64,000 bases of DNA from Bradyrhizobium sp. NFR13 (GTDB lineage Bacteria; Pseudomonadota; Alphaproteobacteria; Rhizobiales; Xanthobacteraceae). The translations under genes were made by a program, and so were the position numbers. Numbering within the stretch: the stretch's first letter is position 1; each line of letters opens with the position of its first letter. The notes under the pieces are model-generated. The model did not search any database, was not told the DNA's origin, and saw only the letters and a list, made by a program, of their open reading frames with translations. The stretch lies in the NCBI RefSeq assembly GCF_900114605.1, contig NZ_FOTP01000007.1, positions 248,001-312,000 of the forward strand. The letters run 5' to 3'. Shown piece by piece: positions 35,122-44,803 of the stretch.

Positions 35122-36991
35122 CGGGGACAGCTGAAACTTCGGCGACAGGCAACACGTTCGCCGCCGGCCCGCGAAGCGCTCGCAGCGCGTTTGCGATAGC
35201 GGCGACGTCAATCGCCTCCTGTAAGAGCGCGCCCTGGACCGGGGCCAGATACCCAAAAGCAGCCGCGATCATCCCAATGAGGGATAGGCCAGTCCCCAAC
35301 AGAACGCTCTGATAGGCGATCACCCTGGATCGCTTCGCGATGTCGATCGACACCAAAACGCGATTGAGACGATCAACGAGAAGCACGACGTCCGCGGCCT
35401 CCGAAGAGGCGGCGGCACCTCTCGCCCCCATAGCGACACCTATGTCCGCAGCCGCCAGGGCTGGCGCGTCGTTAATCCCGTCGCCGACCATCATGACGCG
35501 CCCGCCCTTACGTTCAGCCCGCACGATCTCCGTCTTCTGGTCCGGGCTCAGCTCGGCGTGGACCGCATCGAAACCCAATCCGGTCACTGTCGCCTCGGCG
35601 ATATCCCTGCGATCTCCCGTTGCGAGGACGATGCGTTGGATTCCCCTGCGTCTAAGATCGTCCAGCAGGCCCGACATGCCGCGGCGGATCCGGTCTCCAA
35701 GAACGATCTCGCCGACCGCCCGCCCGTCCAGCCCGACCATCACCACCAGCGATCCGGCATCCGGATGGGCGCTCATCGGAGAGACGCCGCAGATCGTATT
35801 CCGCGAGACGAAGCCCGATCCCCCGACTACGACGCGCCTGCCGTCCACCCGCCCGATGATGCCATCACCCGGTGTCTCGACCACCTCTGTGGGCAAGGAT
35901 AACTCTAATCCGCGCCGGCGCGCCTCTTCAACGATGGTGCCGGCGACGACATGTTTCGACACCTGGTCGAGCGACGCCGCGAGACGGAATACTTCGAGGT
36001 CTGAAACCCCATTGGCATGGATCGCAAGGACGTTCGGACGCCCGTCGGTGAGAGTTCCAGTCTTGTCCAAAACCAGTCGCTGGATTCTAGCTAGACCTTC
36101 AATGGCGCTTCCCCCCTTGATCAGGATGCCATGCCGGGCCGCGCGCGACAGCCCCGCGATGAATGCGATCGGGACGGCGAGAATCAACGGGCACGGTGTC
36201 GCCACGACAAGAACCGCGACGACGCGAATAACGTCACCGCTGAAGTACCAGGCAAGACCCGCGATGCCGGCTGTCAGCAACAGGAATGCCATCGCGAAGC
36301 GGTCGGCGAGTCTCGACATCGGCGCTTTCGATTGCTGCGCCGCCTCGACCAAGCGGACGATCCCGGCGAACGTGCTTTCGGCGGCCGGACGCGAAGCCAC
36401 CATGGTGAATGTGTCACCTGCATTGTAGACGCCGCTCGACACGCTTTCCCCTGCGCTTCGCCGCACCGGCATCGCTTCGCCGGTCAACGCGGATTCGTCC
36501 AGGATGGCAACTCCGTCCGTTACGGTCCCGTCGGTCGGGACCGGATCGCCCTGACGGATCAGCAGGTGATCGCCGGACGCGAGCGCGTCGACGGGAACCT
36601 CCTCCAGACGACCATCGTGCAGCCGCATCGCGACCAGCGGTACGCGGGACAGCAGCGCTGTCATTTCGCGCCGCGCACTGCGGTCGGCGTAGGCTTCGAG
36701 GAATTGCCCGCCGGCATACATGAGCGCCACGACCACCGCGGCAAGCTGCTCGCCGGTGCTCAGGGCGGCAATCATCGAAAATGCTGCCACGATGTCGAGC
36801 CCGAACTCGCCGCGTCGCAGGCCTGTCACGATCTGTGCCAAGAGCGCGACCAGAACCGGAATCGCACTTACTGTCCAGACGGTTGCGCGCCATGCAGATA
36901 GCCCGATCCAAGGCGAGGCGAGCCCTGCACAAAGCCCCAAAGCTGTGGCTCCAATGAGAGCGCCGCGCATCCAGAAGATTGGGTTTTTCAA
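35111..36991 (-). CDS. P1B-type metal ATPase with TPCP motif (P1B-5 like)
   Basis: About 626 aa. It has eight or so membrane helices, no N-terminal metal-binding domain, transport motif TPCP (about 265-268) in a core helix, phosphorylation site DKTGTLTDG (about 309), TGEAMPV in the actuator, and GDGINDAPALAAADIGVAMG in the hinge. TPCP marks the P1B-5 group, whose Sinorhizobium member Nia exports Ni2+/Fe2+ in nodules. This one lacks a C-terminal haemerythrin domain. TTG at 36991 is chosen as start: GGAGG lies six bases upstream, and ATG 37033 would lie ahead of the transcript start expected from the FixK box at 37060. Start uncertain. Confidence 0.85.
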   Translation of the reverse strand: MKNPIFWMRGALIGATALGLCAGLASPWIGLSAWRATVWTVSAIPVLVALLAQIVTGLRRGEFGLDIVAAFSMIAALSTGEQLAAVVVALMYAGGQFLEAYADRSARREMTALLSRVPLVAMRLHDGRLEEVPVDALASGDHLLIRQGDPVPTDGTVTDGVAILDESALTGEAMPVRRSAGESVSSGVYNAGDTFTMVASRPAAESTFAGIVRLVEAAQQSKAPMSRLADRFAMAFLLLTAGIAGLAWYFSGDVIRVVAVLVVATPCPLILAVPIAFIAGLSRAARHGILIKGGSAIEGLARIQRLVLDKTGTLTDGRPNVLAIHANGVSDLEVFRLAASLDQVSKHVVAGTIVEEARRRGLELSLPTEVVETPGDGIIGRVDGRRVVVGGSGFVSRNTICGVSPMSAHPDAGSLVVMVGLDGRAVGEIVLGDRIRRGMSGLLDDLRRRGIQRIVLATGDRRDIAEATVTGLGFDAVHAELSPDQKTEIVRAERKGGRVMMVGDGINDAPALAAADIGVAMGARGAAASSEAADVVLLVDRLNRVLVSIDIAKRSRVIAYQSVLLGTGLSLIGMIAAAFGYLAPVQGALLQEAIDVAAIANALRALRGPAANVLPVAEVSAVPVKR

Positions 36992-37059
36992 AAGACGCCT
37001 CCGGCAGGGTCCGCCTCGCTCGATGCACGGCATCTTCCGCTCAAATCGGCCTCAGTCGG

Positions 37060-37073
37060 TTGATACGGATCAA
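37060..37073. promoter_or_regulatory. perfect FixK/FNR box between metal ATPase and phosphoketolase units
   Basis: TTGATACGGATCAA, the textbook TTGAT-N4-ATCAA dyad. Its centre is 75 bp from the ATPase start, and it points the other way toward the CBS remnant and phosphoketolase gene. Confidence 0.75.
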
Positions 37074-37186
37074 TACACGGGCCAAGGACCCGACCCATGA
37101 TGGACGTTGCCGCTCGACGGGTGTCCGAGATTGCGAGCGGCGATCAGCAAGGCCAACTCAGCGAGGGCCGGTCCTGAGAGGACGTT

Positions 37187-37306
37187 ATGAAATTGATGAA
37201 GCGTCATCGGATCAAACGTATCCTCATCGCCCGGGATCTTAGGCTCATCGGGATCGTGTCACGTCGCGACCTGCTCCGTGGCGCCGTCGATGCGTCTTCT
37301 GTTTGA
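37187..37306 (+). pseudogene. CBS-domain remnant
   Basis: A 39-codon frame reads MKLMKRHRIKRILIARDLRL then IGIVSRRDLLRGAVD, which is the second half of a CBS domain (compare HRIKxLPVVxxGxLVGIVSRxDLL). The N-terminal CBS half and partner domain are missing. A preceding short frame (37098-37178) shows no CBS match. It sits in the leader region of the phosphoketolase gene. Confidence 0.6.
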
Positions 37307-37332
37307 AGACACGCACATAGGGAAGATATCTG

Positions 37333-39708
37333 ATGTTGAACGCACACGATATCGAGCTTATCGACCGCTACTGGCGGGCCGCAAATTATCTTTCGGTGGG
37401 ACAAATCTATCTGCTCGGCAATGTCCTTCTTCGAGAGCCGCTGCGCGCCGATCATATCAAGCCGAGACTGCTCGGACATTGGGGGACCACGCCGGGCCTG
37501 AATTTCATCTACGCACACCTGAACAGGGCCATCCGCGAGCGCGATCTCGACATGATCTACGTCTGCGGTCCCGGTCACGGCGGCCCCGGCATGGTTGCCA
37601 ACACCTATCTCGAGGGCAGCTACAGCGAGGTTTATCCGGAGATCACGCGGGATGCCGACGGGCTTCAAAAGCTATTCCGGCAGTTTTCCTTTCCCGGAGG
37701 CATTCCAAGCCACGCTGCCCCGGAGACGCCTGGGTCCATTCACGAAGGTGGCGAACTCGGCTACGCGTTGGTTCATGCCTTCGGCGCTGCGTTCGACAAT
37801 CCCGATCTGATCGTCGCCTGCGTTGTCGGAGACGGTGAAGCCGAGACGGGTCCGCTGGCGGCTTCGTGGCATTCGAACAAATTTCTCGATCCTGCCCATG
37901 ACGGCGCCGTGCTGCCGATCCTACACCTCAATGGCTACAAGATCGCCAATCCCACGGTGCTCGGTCGTCTCGAAGTCGGCGAGCTTCGGAGTTTGTTCGT
38001 AGGCTACGGCTACGACCCGATCTTCGTCGAAGGCAGCGTTCCGAACGAGATGCATCGCGAAATGGCAGCGGCGCTGGACGACGCCTTCGATCGTATCCGC
38101 GCCATTCAGGAGCGTTCCCGCGGCGGCTCCGCTAGCGGGCGCCCGAAATGGCCGATGATTGTCCTGCGAAGCCCGAAGGGCTGGACCGGGCCGAAGGAAA
38201 TCGACGGGAAAAAAGTCGAGGGCTTCTGGCGTTCGCACCAGGTTCCGATCGCAGACCCGCGAACCGACGCTGGCCACCTTGCCTTGCTCGAAGAATGGAT
38301 GCGCAGTTATCAGCTAGACACGCTGTTCGACGAAGCAGGCCGATTGCTCCCCGATCTTCAGGCTTTAGCACCTGAAAACGAGCGCCGCATGGGATCCAAT
38401 CCGCACGCGAACGGCGGCCTTCTGAAGCGCGAACTGAAACTGCCGGACTTCCGGTCTCATGCGGTAGACGTTCCCGAGCCGGGTGCGATCGACGGCGAAG
38501 CAACACGAGTCATGGGAGCATATCTGCGCGACGTCATTATCCTGAATTCCGAGGCCAGGAACTTCCGCATCATGGGCCCCGACGAAACCGCGTCCAACCG
38601 GCTCGACGCCGTCTTCGACGTCACGGAGCGGGTCTGGATGGAGGACATCAAGCCCTACGACGTTCATCTTGCGCGTGACGGCCGCATAATGGAGATACTG
38701 AGCGAGCACCTCTGCCAAGGCTGGCTCGAAGGCTATCTGTTGACCGGCCGGCACGGGCTGATGTCCTGCTATGAAGCCTTCATCCACATCGTCGACTCGA
38801 TGTTCAATCAGCACGCGAAATGGCTCAAGGTCTCGCGGGCGTTGCCTTGGCGTCAGTCGATAGCGTCACTGACCTATCTGCTGACATCCCACGTCTGGCG
38901 GCAGGATCACAACGGCTTCAGCCATCAGGATCCCGGCTTCGTTGATATGGTCGCCAATAAGAAGGCAGACGTTGTTCGCATCTATTACCCGCCGGATGCC
39001 AATACGCTGCTATGGGTCACCGACCATTGCCTGCGCACCTACGACCGGATTAACGTGATCGTTGCCGGCAAGCAGCCCGCACCGCAGTGGCTCACAATGC
39101 GCGAGGCCATCACCCATTGTGAGGCTGGCGTCGGCATCTGGCCATGGGCAGGAACTGAGGAGGCCGGCTGCGAGCCAGATATCGTAATGGCCTGCTGCGG
39201 AGATGTTCCGACATTGGAGACGCTTGCCGCGGTGGATCTTCTGCAACAAGACTTCCCGGACTTGCGGATTCGGGTCGTCAACGTCGTCGATCTGATGACG
39301 CTCCAAGACCAGACGCAGCATCCGCACGGACTTGGCAGCCGGGATTACGAGAGCATCTTCACCCGCGACCGTCCGGTGGTCTTCGCCTATCACGGCTATC
39401 CAAGTCTGATCCACCGCCTCGCCTATCGCCGCAGCAATCATCACAATCTGCACGTCCATGGCTTTCAGGAAGAAGGCACGACCACAACCCCGTTCGACAT
39501 GGTAGTTCTGAATCACCTGGATCGCTTCCATCTGGCCATCAAAGCGATCGATTCGCTCCCAGCACTGGCAACCGCTGGCGCGCTGGCCAAGCAGCGACAT
39601 CGCGATCGCCTGATCCAACATGGTCGCTACATCCGCGAGTATGGAGAAGACATGGCTGAAATCCTCGAATGGCGATGGACCGCTCGATCGCGCACCGGAG
39701 CACACTAG
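37333..39708 (+). CDS. xfp: phosphoketolase (Xfp)
   Basis: 791 aa, full length. The thiamine-diphosphate enzyme cleaves xylulose-5-P or fructose-6-P with phosphate to acetyl-P plus a sugar phosphate. Family marks are [62 protein letters not shown] (ThDP/Mg site) and [18 protein letters not shown]. Acetyl-P can yield ATP through acetate kinase, useful when respiration stalls; no ackA is next to it here. GGGAAG precedes the ATG. A FixK box lies 260 bp upstream, separated by a CBS remnant. Confidence 0.95.
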   Translation: MLNAHDIELIDRYWRAANYLSVGQIYLLGNVLLREPLRADHIKPRLLGHWGTTPGLNFIYAHLNRAIRERDLDMIYVCGPGHGGPGMVANTYLEGSYSEVYPEITRDADGLQKLFRQFSFPGGIPSHAAPETPGSIHEGGELGYALVHAFGAAFDNPDLIVACVVGDGEAETGPLAASWHSNKFLDPAHDGAVLPILHLNGYKIANPTVLGRLEVGELRSLFVGYGYDPIFVEGSVPNEMHREMAAALDDAFDRIRAIQERSRGGSASGRPKWPMIVLRSPKGWTGPKEIDGKKVEGFWRSHQVPIADPRTDAGHLALLEEWMRSYQLDTLFDEAGRLLPDLQALAPENERRMGSNPHANGGLLKRELKLPDFRSHAVDVPEPGAIDGEATRVMGAYLRDVIILNSEARNFRIMGPDETASNRLDAVFDVTERVWMEDIKPYDVHLARDGRIMEILSEHLCQGWLEGYLLTGRHGLMSCYEAFIHIVDSMFNQHAKWLKVSRALPWRQSIASLTYLLTSHVWRQDHNGFSHQDPGFVDMVANKKADVVRIYYPPDANTLLWVTDHCLRTYDRINVIVAGKQPAPQWLTMREAITHCEAGVGIWPWAGTEEAGCEPDIVMACCGDVPTLETLAAVDLLQQDFPDLRIRVVNVVDLMTLQDQTQHPHGLGSRDYESIFTRDRPVVFAYHGYPSLIHRLAYRRSNHHNLHVHGFQEEGTTTTPFDMVVLNHLDRFHLAIKAIDSLPALATAGALAKQRHRDRLIQHGRYIREYGEDMAEILEWRWTARSRTGAH

Positions 39709-39750
39709 GGAGTCGACATTGGGTAATAGTTTCCGTGCCAGCGTCGATAT

Positions 39751-39945
39751 ATGTCCCGCGACGACGTTTTCCGCGTCTTGGTGGTTCAGATCGCAGTGGC
39801 GCAGCGAACCGCATCTGAACTGACGCTGCCCGTCCTGCAACACATCCTATCTATGGCGATGCTTGAAGCAGTTGAGTCCTTTCAGGACAACCGACCACCA
39901 TTGAAAGCCTCGTTTCCTGCAACGAGCCAACCGCAGGACAGTTGA
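39751..39945 (+). CDS. possible small protein after phosphoketolase
   Basis: 64 codons: MSRDDVFRVLVVQIAVAQRT, then LTLPVLQHILSMAMLEAVES and a polar tail. The first 45 residues form a plausible amphipathic helix bundle with G/C-rich third positions. No good ribosome site is visible. It may be a real small gene of the phosphoketolase transcript or chance; unknown function. Confidence 0.35.
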   Translation: MSRDDVFRVLVVQIAVAQRTASELTLPVLQHILSMAMLEAVESFQDNRPPLKASFPATSQPQDS

Positions 39946-40041
39946 TTCCCCCGTGCTCATCGAGATCCCTCTCGCGCACTCGGCATGCTTCGCCCACACC
40001 TCGCTTGCCGCGCGCCTCCTACAGATGGTGAGCCGCGGTCT

Positions 40042-40055
40042 TTGAACACAAGCAA
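40042..40055 (+). promoter_or_regulatory. possible FixK/FNR-type box upstream of PQQ dehydrogenase
   Basis: TTGAACACAAGCAA fits TTG[AC]-N6-[TG]CAA but the right half is GCAA rather than TCAA. Its centre is 68 bp before the GTG start at 40117, the same spacing as at hsp20 and the 33021 gene. Confidence 0.42.
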
Positions 40056-40116
40056 TAGAGGCAATATGATCTCCGGCAATCTGCGAGTCGCAATCTCGGC
40101 AGTTGAGGAGGATTCC

Positions 40117-42174
40117 GTGACGGATGCACACCGCGGGATGTGCGCGATTTTCGCGTTTGCAGCGATCGCCTTGTGGGCACCGCCAGCCTGGCCAGCCGAA
40201 CCGGAAAGAAAGAGCGGATACGCAATCGGCGCTGAGCAATGCGGCAACCGGGACATGTCTTTTCCAAGGCTCAGGATCGACATGAAGAAAGGGTTCTGCG
40301 CCGGTCTGGTGCTGAGCGAACTGGACGGGCTAAGATTTCCGCGCTCCATCGTGCAGATCCCGGGTCATGAGCAGTTTGTGATTTCCGACATGGGAGGATG
40401 GAATCGAGCGGATGGGCGGTTGCTGCTGCTCGATCCGCGCGCGGCGGAGGGCAAGCGGATCCGGGAAATCGTCACCGGCCTCGAGTATCCGTTCGGTCTC
40501 GCCGTCGGCCCCGACAAGAAGGTGTATGCATCAACCGCGGAGACGATCTTCCGCTTCGACCCGCTGGCGGCGGATCCACAGCGCACGATCGAAACGATCG
40601 TTCTGAACCTTCCGGGACGCCACGTCACCCTGTCGGACGGCACCAAGGTCAACGAGAGCAGCCATTCGCTCAAGCACTTCATTTTCGACCGCACGGGGCG
40701 CATCTTCGTCAATGTCGGATCGCACAGCGACGACTGCATCACAAAGGCCCCTATCACCAAGCCATGCGCGGCCGGCGAAGGATCATCCCCGCTTGCCTCG
40801 ATCTGGATGTTCACGCCGAGAGCCGGAAGCGTTTTCGCTGCTCTCGGGCCGAACGATGTCAATCCGCCACGCGAGATTTACGCGCGCGGCCTGCGCAATT
40901 CCATGGCGCTTGCGGTCCACCCCCGCTTCCCCGATGCGGGCTACGCCTTCTTGCAGGGAGAGAATGCGAGAGACTTGCAGGACATCTTCAAACCTAACGA
41001 GGAACTGAACGCAATCGAGAAAGGCAAGCATTACGGCTGGCCGTATTGCTACGACCTTTCGACCCAGAGCCCCGAGTTCAGGACCGTCCTGCAAGCCGGG
41101 CCCTACAAGGACCTTTGCAACAACGGTGCGATTTACAGGCCGCCGCATTCGCTGCTGCCGCCACACGGCGCACCGCTCGGGATGCTATACTACCACGGCA
41201 GCAAGTTCCCCGAACTGGACGGCAAACTTCTCGTCGGCCTACACGGCTATCGGCCGACCGGCAGCCGCCTGCTGATCTACGACGTGGACGGCCGTGGTTT
41301 CCCGAAAGTGAGCGCGGCGCCTGTGCGCTTTCAGGTAAGCTGCGGTGCGGAGCCGAGCCGCGCCTTTCAGACCGACGCCGGTAACGCTCCTGCGGCACCG
41401 TACGAGGAGCTGATATCGGGCTGGTATCGGGTGAACGGCGCGCGGCCGCAAGGCGCACCGGTCGGAATGACCGTGGCCGCCGATGGTGCGATATGGATTG
41501 TCGAGGACAAGAACAAGTCCGTCATCCGCATTGATCGGGCATCCGGCAATCTGCCTGAAGCGCTGCCATGTGGCATGCGAACGCCCGAGCAGATCGATGA
41601 GCTTGCCGGGTTCGTAGCGAACGATCCCAAGAACAAGGCGCGGCTGACGGCCGTTAGGACCAAGCTTGTCGAAAAGCACTGCCTCGGCTGCCACTCGGAT
41701 TTCGGCCTGAGGGCGGGACAGCCGGAAGCGGAGAAGGATCAGACGGTCCTGCGCTTTATGCTGTCGCAGGACGGCTGGATTTATCCCGGCGACCCGGACT
41801 CCGGGAAGCTGCGCACGCGGCTGCGCGGATTCGGGGCGGAGAAGTTGATGCCGCCGGGCGGGGAGAAGCTGCCCCAGACGGAGCCGGGCTACGCGCAGAT
41901 TCTGAACCTTGCCGACTATCTCGCCGGGACGATGGTTCCCGGCACGAGAATGAAGATCAAACCCGGTCCGGTGCAGAGAATGTTCGTAAGCAGGAATGAC
42001 AGAGAATGCGGCGAAATCCCGACCACTAAGGTCGTCGTGGTGACACAAAAGAACGCGGTAGGTAAGCCGGGCTTCAGCCGGTTCTATCGACCGGCCGACA
42101 TCTTCCTTAACGGCGAGTGCAGCGACGCAGATGGCTATTATATACGGCAAGATTTTCTCGTGCCTTTGCTGTAG
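40117..42174 (+). CDS. periplasmic PQQ-type sugar dehydrogenase with C-terminal cytochrome c site
   Basis: 685 aa. GTG 40117 is used because GAGGAGG sits directly upstream and the protein then begins with a signal peptide (1-27, cut after WPA). Residues 60-500 form a six-bladed glucose/sorbosone dehydrogenase-like propeller (SDMGGWNRADGRLLLLDP, YPFGLAVGPDKKVYAST, IYARGLRNSMALAVHP). A haem c site CLGCH lies near 523. It would oxidise a sugar or alcohol in the periplasm and feed electrons to its own haem. A lactonase-like gene overlaps its end by 44 bases. Confidence 0.82.
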   Translation: MTDAHRGMCAIFAFAAIALWAPPAWPAEPERKSGYAIGAEQCGNRDMSFPRLRIDMKKGFCAGLVLSELDGLRFPRSIVQIPGHEQFVISDMGGWNRADGRLLLLDPRAAEGKRIREIVTGLEYPFGLAVGPDKKVYASTAETIFRFDPLAADPQRTIETIVLNLPGRHVTLSDGTKVNESSHSLKHFIFDRTGRIFVNVGSHSDDCITKAPITKPCAAGEGSSPLASIWMFTPRAGSVFAALGPNDVNPPREIYARGLRNSMALAVHPRFPDAGYAFLQGENARDLQDIFKPNEELNAIEKGKHYGWPYCYDLSTQSPEFRTVLQAGPYKDLCNNGAIYRPPHSLLPPHGAPLGMLYYHGSKFPELDGKLLVGLHGYRPTGSRLLIYDVDGRGFPKVSAAPVRFQVSCGAEPSRAFQTDAGNAPAAPYEELISGWYRVNGARPQGAPVGMTVAADGAIWIVEDKNKSVIRIDRASGNLPEALPCGMRTPEQIDELAGFVANDPKNKARLTAVRTKLVEKHCLGCHSDFGLRAGQPEAEKDQTVLRFMLSQDGWIYPGDPDSGKLRTRLRGFGAEKLMPPGGEKLPQTEPGYAQILNLADYLAGTMVPGTRMKIKPGPVQRMFVSRNDRECGEIPTTKVVVVTQKNAVGKPGFSRFYRPADIFLNGECSDADGYYIRQDFLVPLL

Positions 42175-43078
42175 CGCCGCCGCTTTCCTGGCGGCGGCAA
42201 CACCGGCGCCTGCGGGAGAAAAACTGTTCGAAAGCGTCCAAGTTACGCCCGCAGGTGAGTACACTTCGGGCATCGAAGGGCCTGCCGTTGATCTCGACGG
42301 AAATCTCTATGTCGTGAATTTTGGACGACAGGGCACGATTGGCATGCTCGCGCCCGGAAGCCTTGCGTCGGACAATTTCATCGAACTTCCGGAAGGCAGC
42401 GTCGGCAATTCAATCCGCTTCGCCCGAGACGGAACGATGTTCATCGCGGACTACAAGAAGCACAACATCTTCGCGATCAAGAAGGGCAGCCGTGTGGCAG
42501 AGGTCTGGTTTCACTCCGACCAAATGCACCAGCCCAATGACATGACGATTGCGCGCGACGGCACGATCTACGCTAGTGATCCGAACTGGAAAGAACACAG
42601 CGGCCAGATCTGGCGGATCTGGAAAGGGCTGGATGGATCGGTGCAGGGCCAGGTCATGACTGCACCGCGGACGATGGGCACGACCAACGGGATCGATCTC
42701 AGCCCCGATGAGAAGACCCTGTATGTCGGGGAGTCAGGAAGCGGCCAGATCTGGTCCTATAGCATTCACGGCAGCGCACTTGGTGACGCAAAGCTGATCA
42801 AGACGTTCGAGCGCAACACTATCGACGGGATCCGTACAGACATGACCGGAAAGCTGCTCATTGCTCGCATTCTGAACGGGACAATTGCGGTCGTGACGCC
42901 CGGCGGCCTCCTTCAGCGAGAGATCGCCCTTAAGAACAAAGAGCCCTCGAACCTCGCCTTTGGCGGCAACGACGGCAGGACAGTCTTTGTCACCCAAAGA
43001 CAAGGCGGCTTCATCGAGTCTTTCCGCTCGGACAACAAAGGACGCGAGTACTGTCTTCAGAAGACCGATTGCCGCTAA
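42131..43078 (+). CDS. secreted SMP-30/gluconolactonase-like protein
   Basis: 315 aa with signal peptide (1-28, cut after APA). The propeller repeats contain GIEGPAVDLDGNLYVVNFG, MHQPNDMTIARDGTIYASDP and TNGIDLSPDEKTLYVGES, typical of SMP-30/gluconolactonases, which hydrolyse sugar lactones using a divalent metal. It overlaps the PQQ dehydrogenase gene by 44 bases in another frame, so both are co-translated. Together they would turn an aldose into its acid in the periplasm. Confidence 0.85.
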   Translation: MAIIYGKIFSCLCCSAAAFLAAATPAPAGEKLFESVQVTPAGEYTSGIEGPAVDLDGNLYVVNFGRQGTIGMLAPGSLASDNFIELPEGSVGNSIRFARDGTMFIADYKKHNIFAIKKGSRVAEVWFHSDQMHQPNDMTIARDGTIYASDPNWKEHSGQIWRIWKGLDGSVQGQVMTAPRTMGTTNGIDLSPDEKTLYVGESGSGQIWSYSIHGSALGDAKLIKTFERNTIDGIRTDMTGKLLIARILNGTIAVVTPGGLLQREIALKNKEPSNLAFGGNDGRTVFVTQRQGGFIESFRSDNKGREYCLQKTDCR

Positions 43079-43491
43079 CGCCTTTCGCTCCACAACACGC
43101 CAGATGTTCCTGTCTCGCACGGGTGTCGAGAAAGCAACGCTGACCTCCACTTTCGTTTTGCCAACCATCGCGTCGAGATCTCTCCACGTACCGCAACTCG
43201 ACAGAGCCCCCCTCCGCGCACTAGTCCTTCATCGCCCCAACTATTACGACGAGCCTCGCAGCAACGACAGAAGAATAGCAGAGACGAACATTGCGTCTCG
43301 CTTTGTCATCGCCGCGACATTACGTCGAAAGACGTATCGTCCATAGCGTCTTGGCCGGCTTAAACAGCCTGTCATCAGTTCGGCTAGGCGCGCTGGCGAG
43401 CACCGTTTGGTGTCGCATCGCTAGGCACGAAGCCTCTCGTCGAGTTCTTCGCGTGCATCGTCGAATAAAATCATGATTGGCATCATCGCGT
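43079..43491. other. intergenic stretch without recognised gene
   Basis: About 410 bp past the lactonase gene with lower G/C bias in any third position and no ribosome site. I see no gene, repeat or clear terminator. It ends at the CaiB remnant. Confidence 0.45.
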
Positions 43492-43539
43492 TCAGGTCAT
43501 ATCGATAACCTTGATGCCCGAAAGCGGCAGAGCCGGCAT
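43492..43539 (-). pseudogene. 5' stub of a CaiB/BaiF CoA-transferase gene
   Basis: A strong ribosome site (AGGAGG, five bases spacing) leads into ATG and the 15 codons MPALPLSGIKVIDMT, then TGA. PLSGIKVIDxT is the invariant opening of CaiB/BaiF (formyl-CoA/carnitine CoA-) transferases. The remaining ~380 codons are absent. The start region is well kept while the body is gone, pointing to deletion rather than slow drift. Confidence 0.55.
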
Positions 43540-43716
43540 GCATTCCTCCTGTTATGTTGGTTCGGCACGTCGACCACGGCAAACGTGTAAAGCGAGCGCT
43601 TACAGGAAAATCCCCCGAATGCACTGCATTGCGCAGCATAAGGGTTCGCTCGCACGACATTGCGAATTTCCGGCGCATCGTGGTAGCGGCCCGTACCGAT
43701 CGCGGAGAGGCGCCAG

Positions 43717-44667
43717 TTAGGCCACCGCAACCTGCACGATCCAGGACGCGATCATCAAATCCAGATGCGCGCCGCCACCATTCTTGAAAAGCGTGACTTC
43801 ATCATCCGACTGTCGCCTGCGGGCTTCGCGACGCACAAGATCGTATAAATCGCCCAATACGCTGTCGGCGGTGATCGCGCCCGAGGCGATCGGCTGGATC
43901 AACTCTCCAATATGGCCGAGCGTAGTCTCCCGGCTGTCCACAAACAAAGCCGCCTTGGCCATCAGCACGTCATCGGCCTCGCGCATGTCGGCTTTGAAAG
44001 CACCAATCAGATCGACATGGGTGCCAGGCCGAACCCAATCGCCCAGAATCACAGGCTGTCGTGCCATCGTTGCGGAGCTGACGATATCTGCCCACCCGAC
44101 CGCGGCCTGCAGATCGGAGACCGCCGCTACATTGATGCCGCGGTCATCGAACCCAGCAACTAGTTTCTGCGCCTGTTCCGGCCTGCGCGACCACACCGAG
44201 ATGCGCTCGATCCCAGGCAGCGCCGACGCATAGGCTTTCACAAGGCTTGTCGCGACCGTTCCCGCGCCGACGATCAATAGGTGCTTGCTGTCGGGACGTG
44301 CCAAAAGGCTGGCACCGAGCACGGAATCCGCGGCCGTCTTGAATTCGGTGACCAAGGCGCTGTCAACGATGGCCCGGAGCCCGCCGTCATCCTTATCGAA
44401 AACCAGCATTGCGCCCTGCACGGTAGGGAGGCCCCGTGCCGCGTTTGCGTCAAGGACTGTGAAGGTCTTGGCGCCATATCCCAGCCCTTCGATGTAAGCC
44501 GAGCGGCTCACCATCGTTCCAGTTGGCGGGCCAAGAAAGGCGTCTTTGATCTGAGCCACGGGCAAGTCATGGCCCTTCCTTAGCGCCTCCACTGCACCGG
44601 CCCAGTCCAGTCGCTCGATCGTAGCGTCATAGCTCAAGAAGGGAGGGACGCGGAATTTGCTAGTCAT
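43717..44667 (-). CDS. ornithine cyclodeaminase/mu-crystallin family protein
   Basis: 316 aa. The NAD-binding motif LLIVGAGTVATSLVKAY follows an N-terminal substrate domain (GTMVSRSAYIEGLGYGAKTF), then DIVSSATMARQPVILGDWV and LIGAFKADMREADD, all family-typical. Members include ornithine cyclodeaminase, ketimine reductase, alanine dehydrogenase and opine-like enzymes; the substrate is not evident. The start at 44667 lacks a strong ribosome site; a longer in-frame extension is not protein-like. It is transcribed alone toward the CaiB stub. Confidence 0.85.
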   Translation of the reverse strand: MTSKFRVPPFLSYDATIERLDWAGAVEALRKGHDLPVAQIKDAFLGPPTGTMVSRSAYIEGLGYGAKTFTVLDANAARGLPTVQGAMLVFDKDDGGLRAIVDSALVTEFKTAADSVLGASLLARPDSKHLLIVGAGTVATSLVKAYASALPGIERISVWSRRPEQAQKLVAGFDDRGINVAAVSDLQAAVGWADIVSSATMARQPVILGDWVRPGTHVDLIGAFKADMREADDVLMAKAALFVDSRETTLGHIGELIQPIASGAITADSVLGDLYDLVRREARRRQSDDEVTLFKNGGGAHLDLMIASWIVQVAVA

Positions 44668-44803
44668 GGAATGAAAACGCCTTCCAGGGCTTGGGTGTCG
44701 CGGTAACAAGAGTAGACTTGAGAACGACCTCGATAGGTGGTCGAACTTCTTCCGTAAACTTTGGGCGAGATTGAGAGTGGGAGATCTTTCCCAACAACTG
44801 CGG

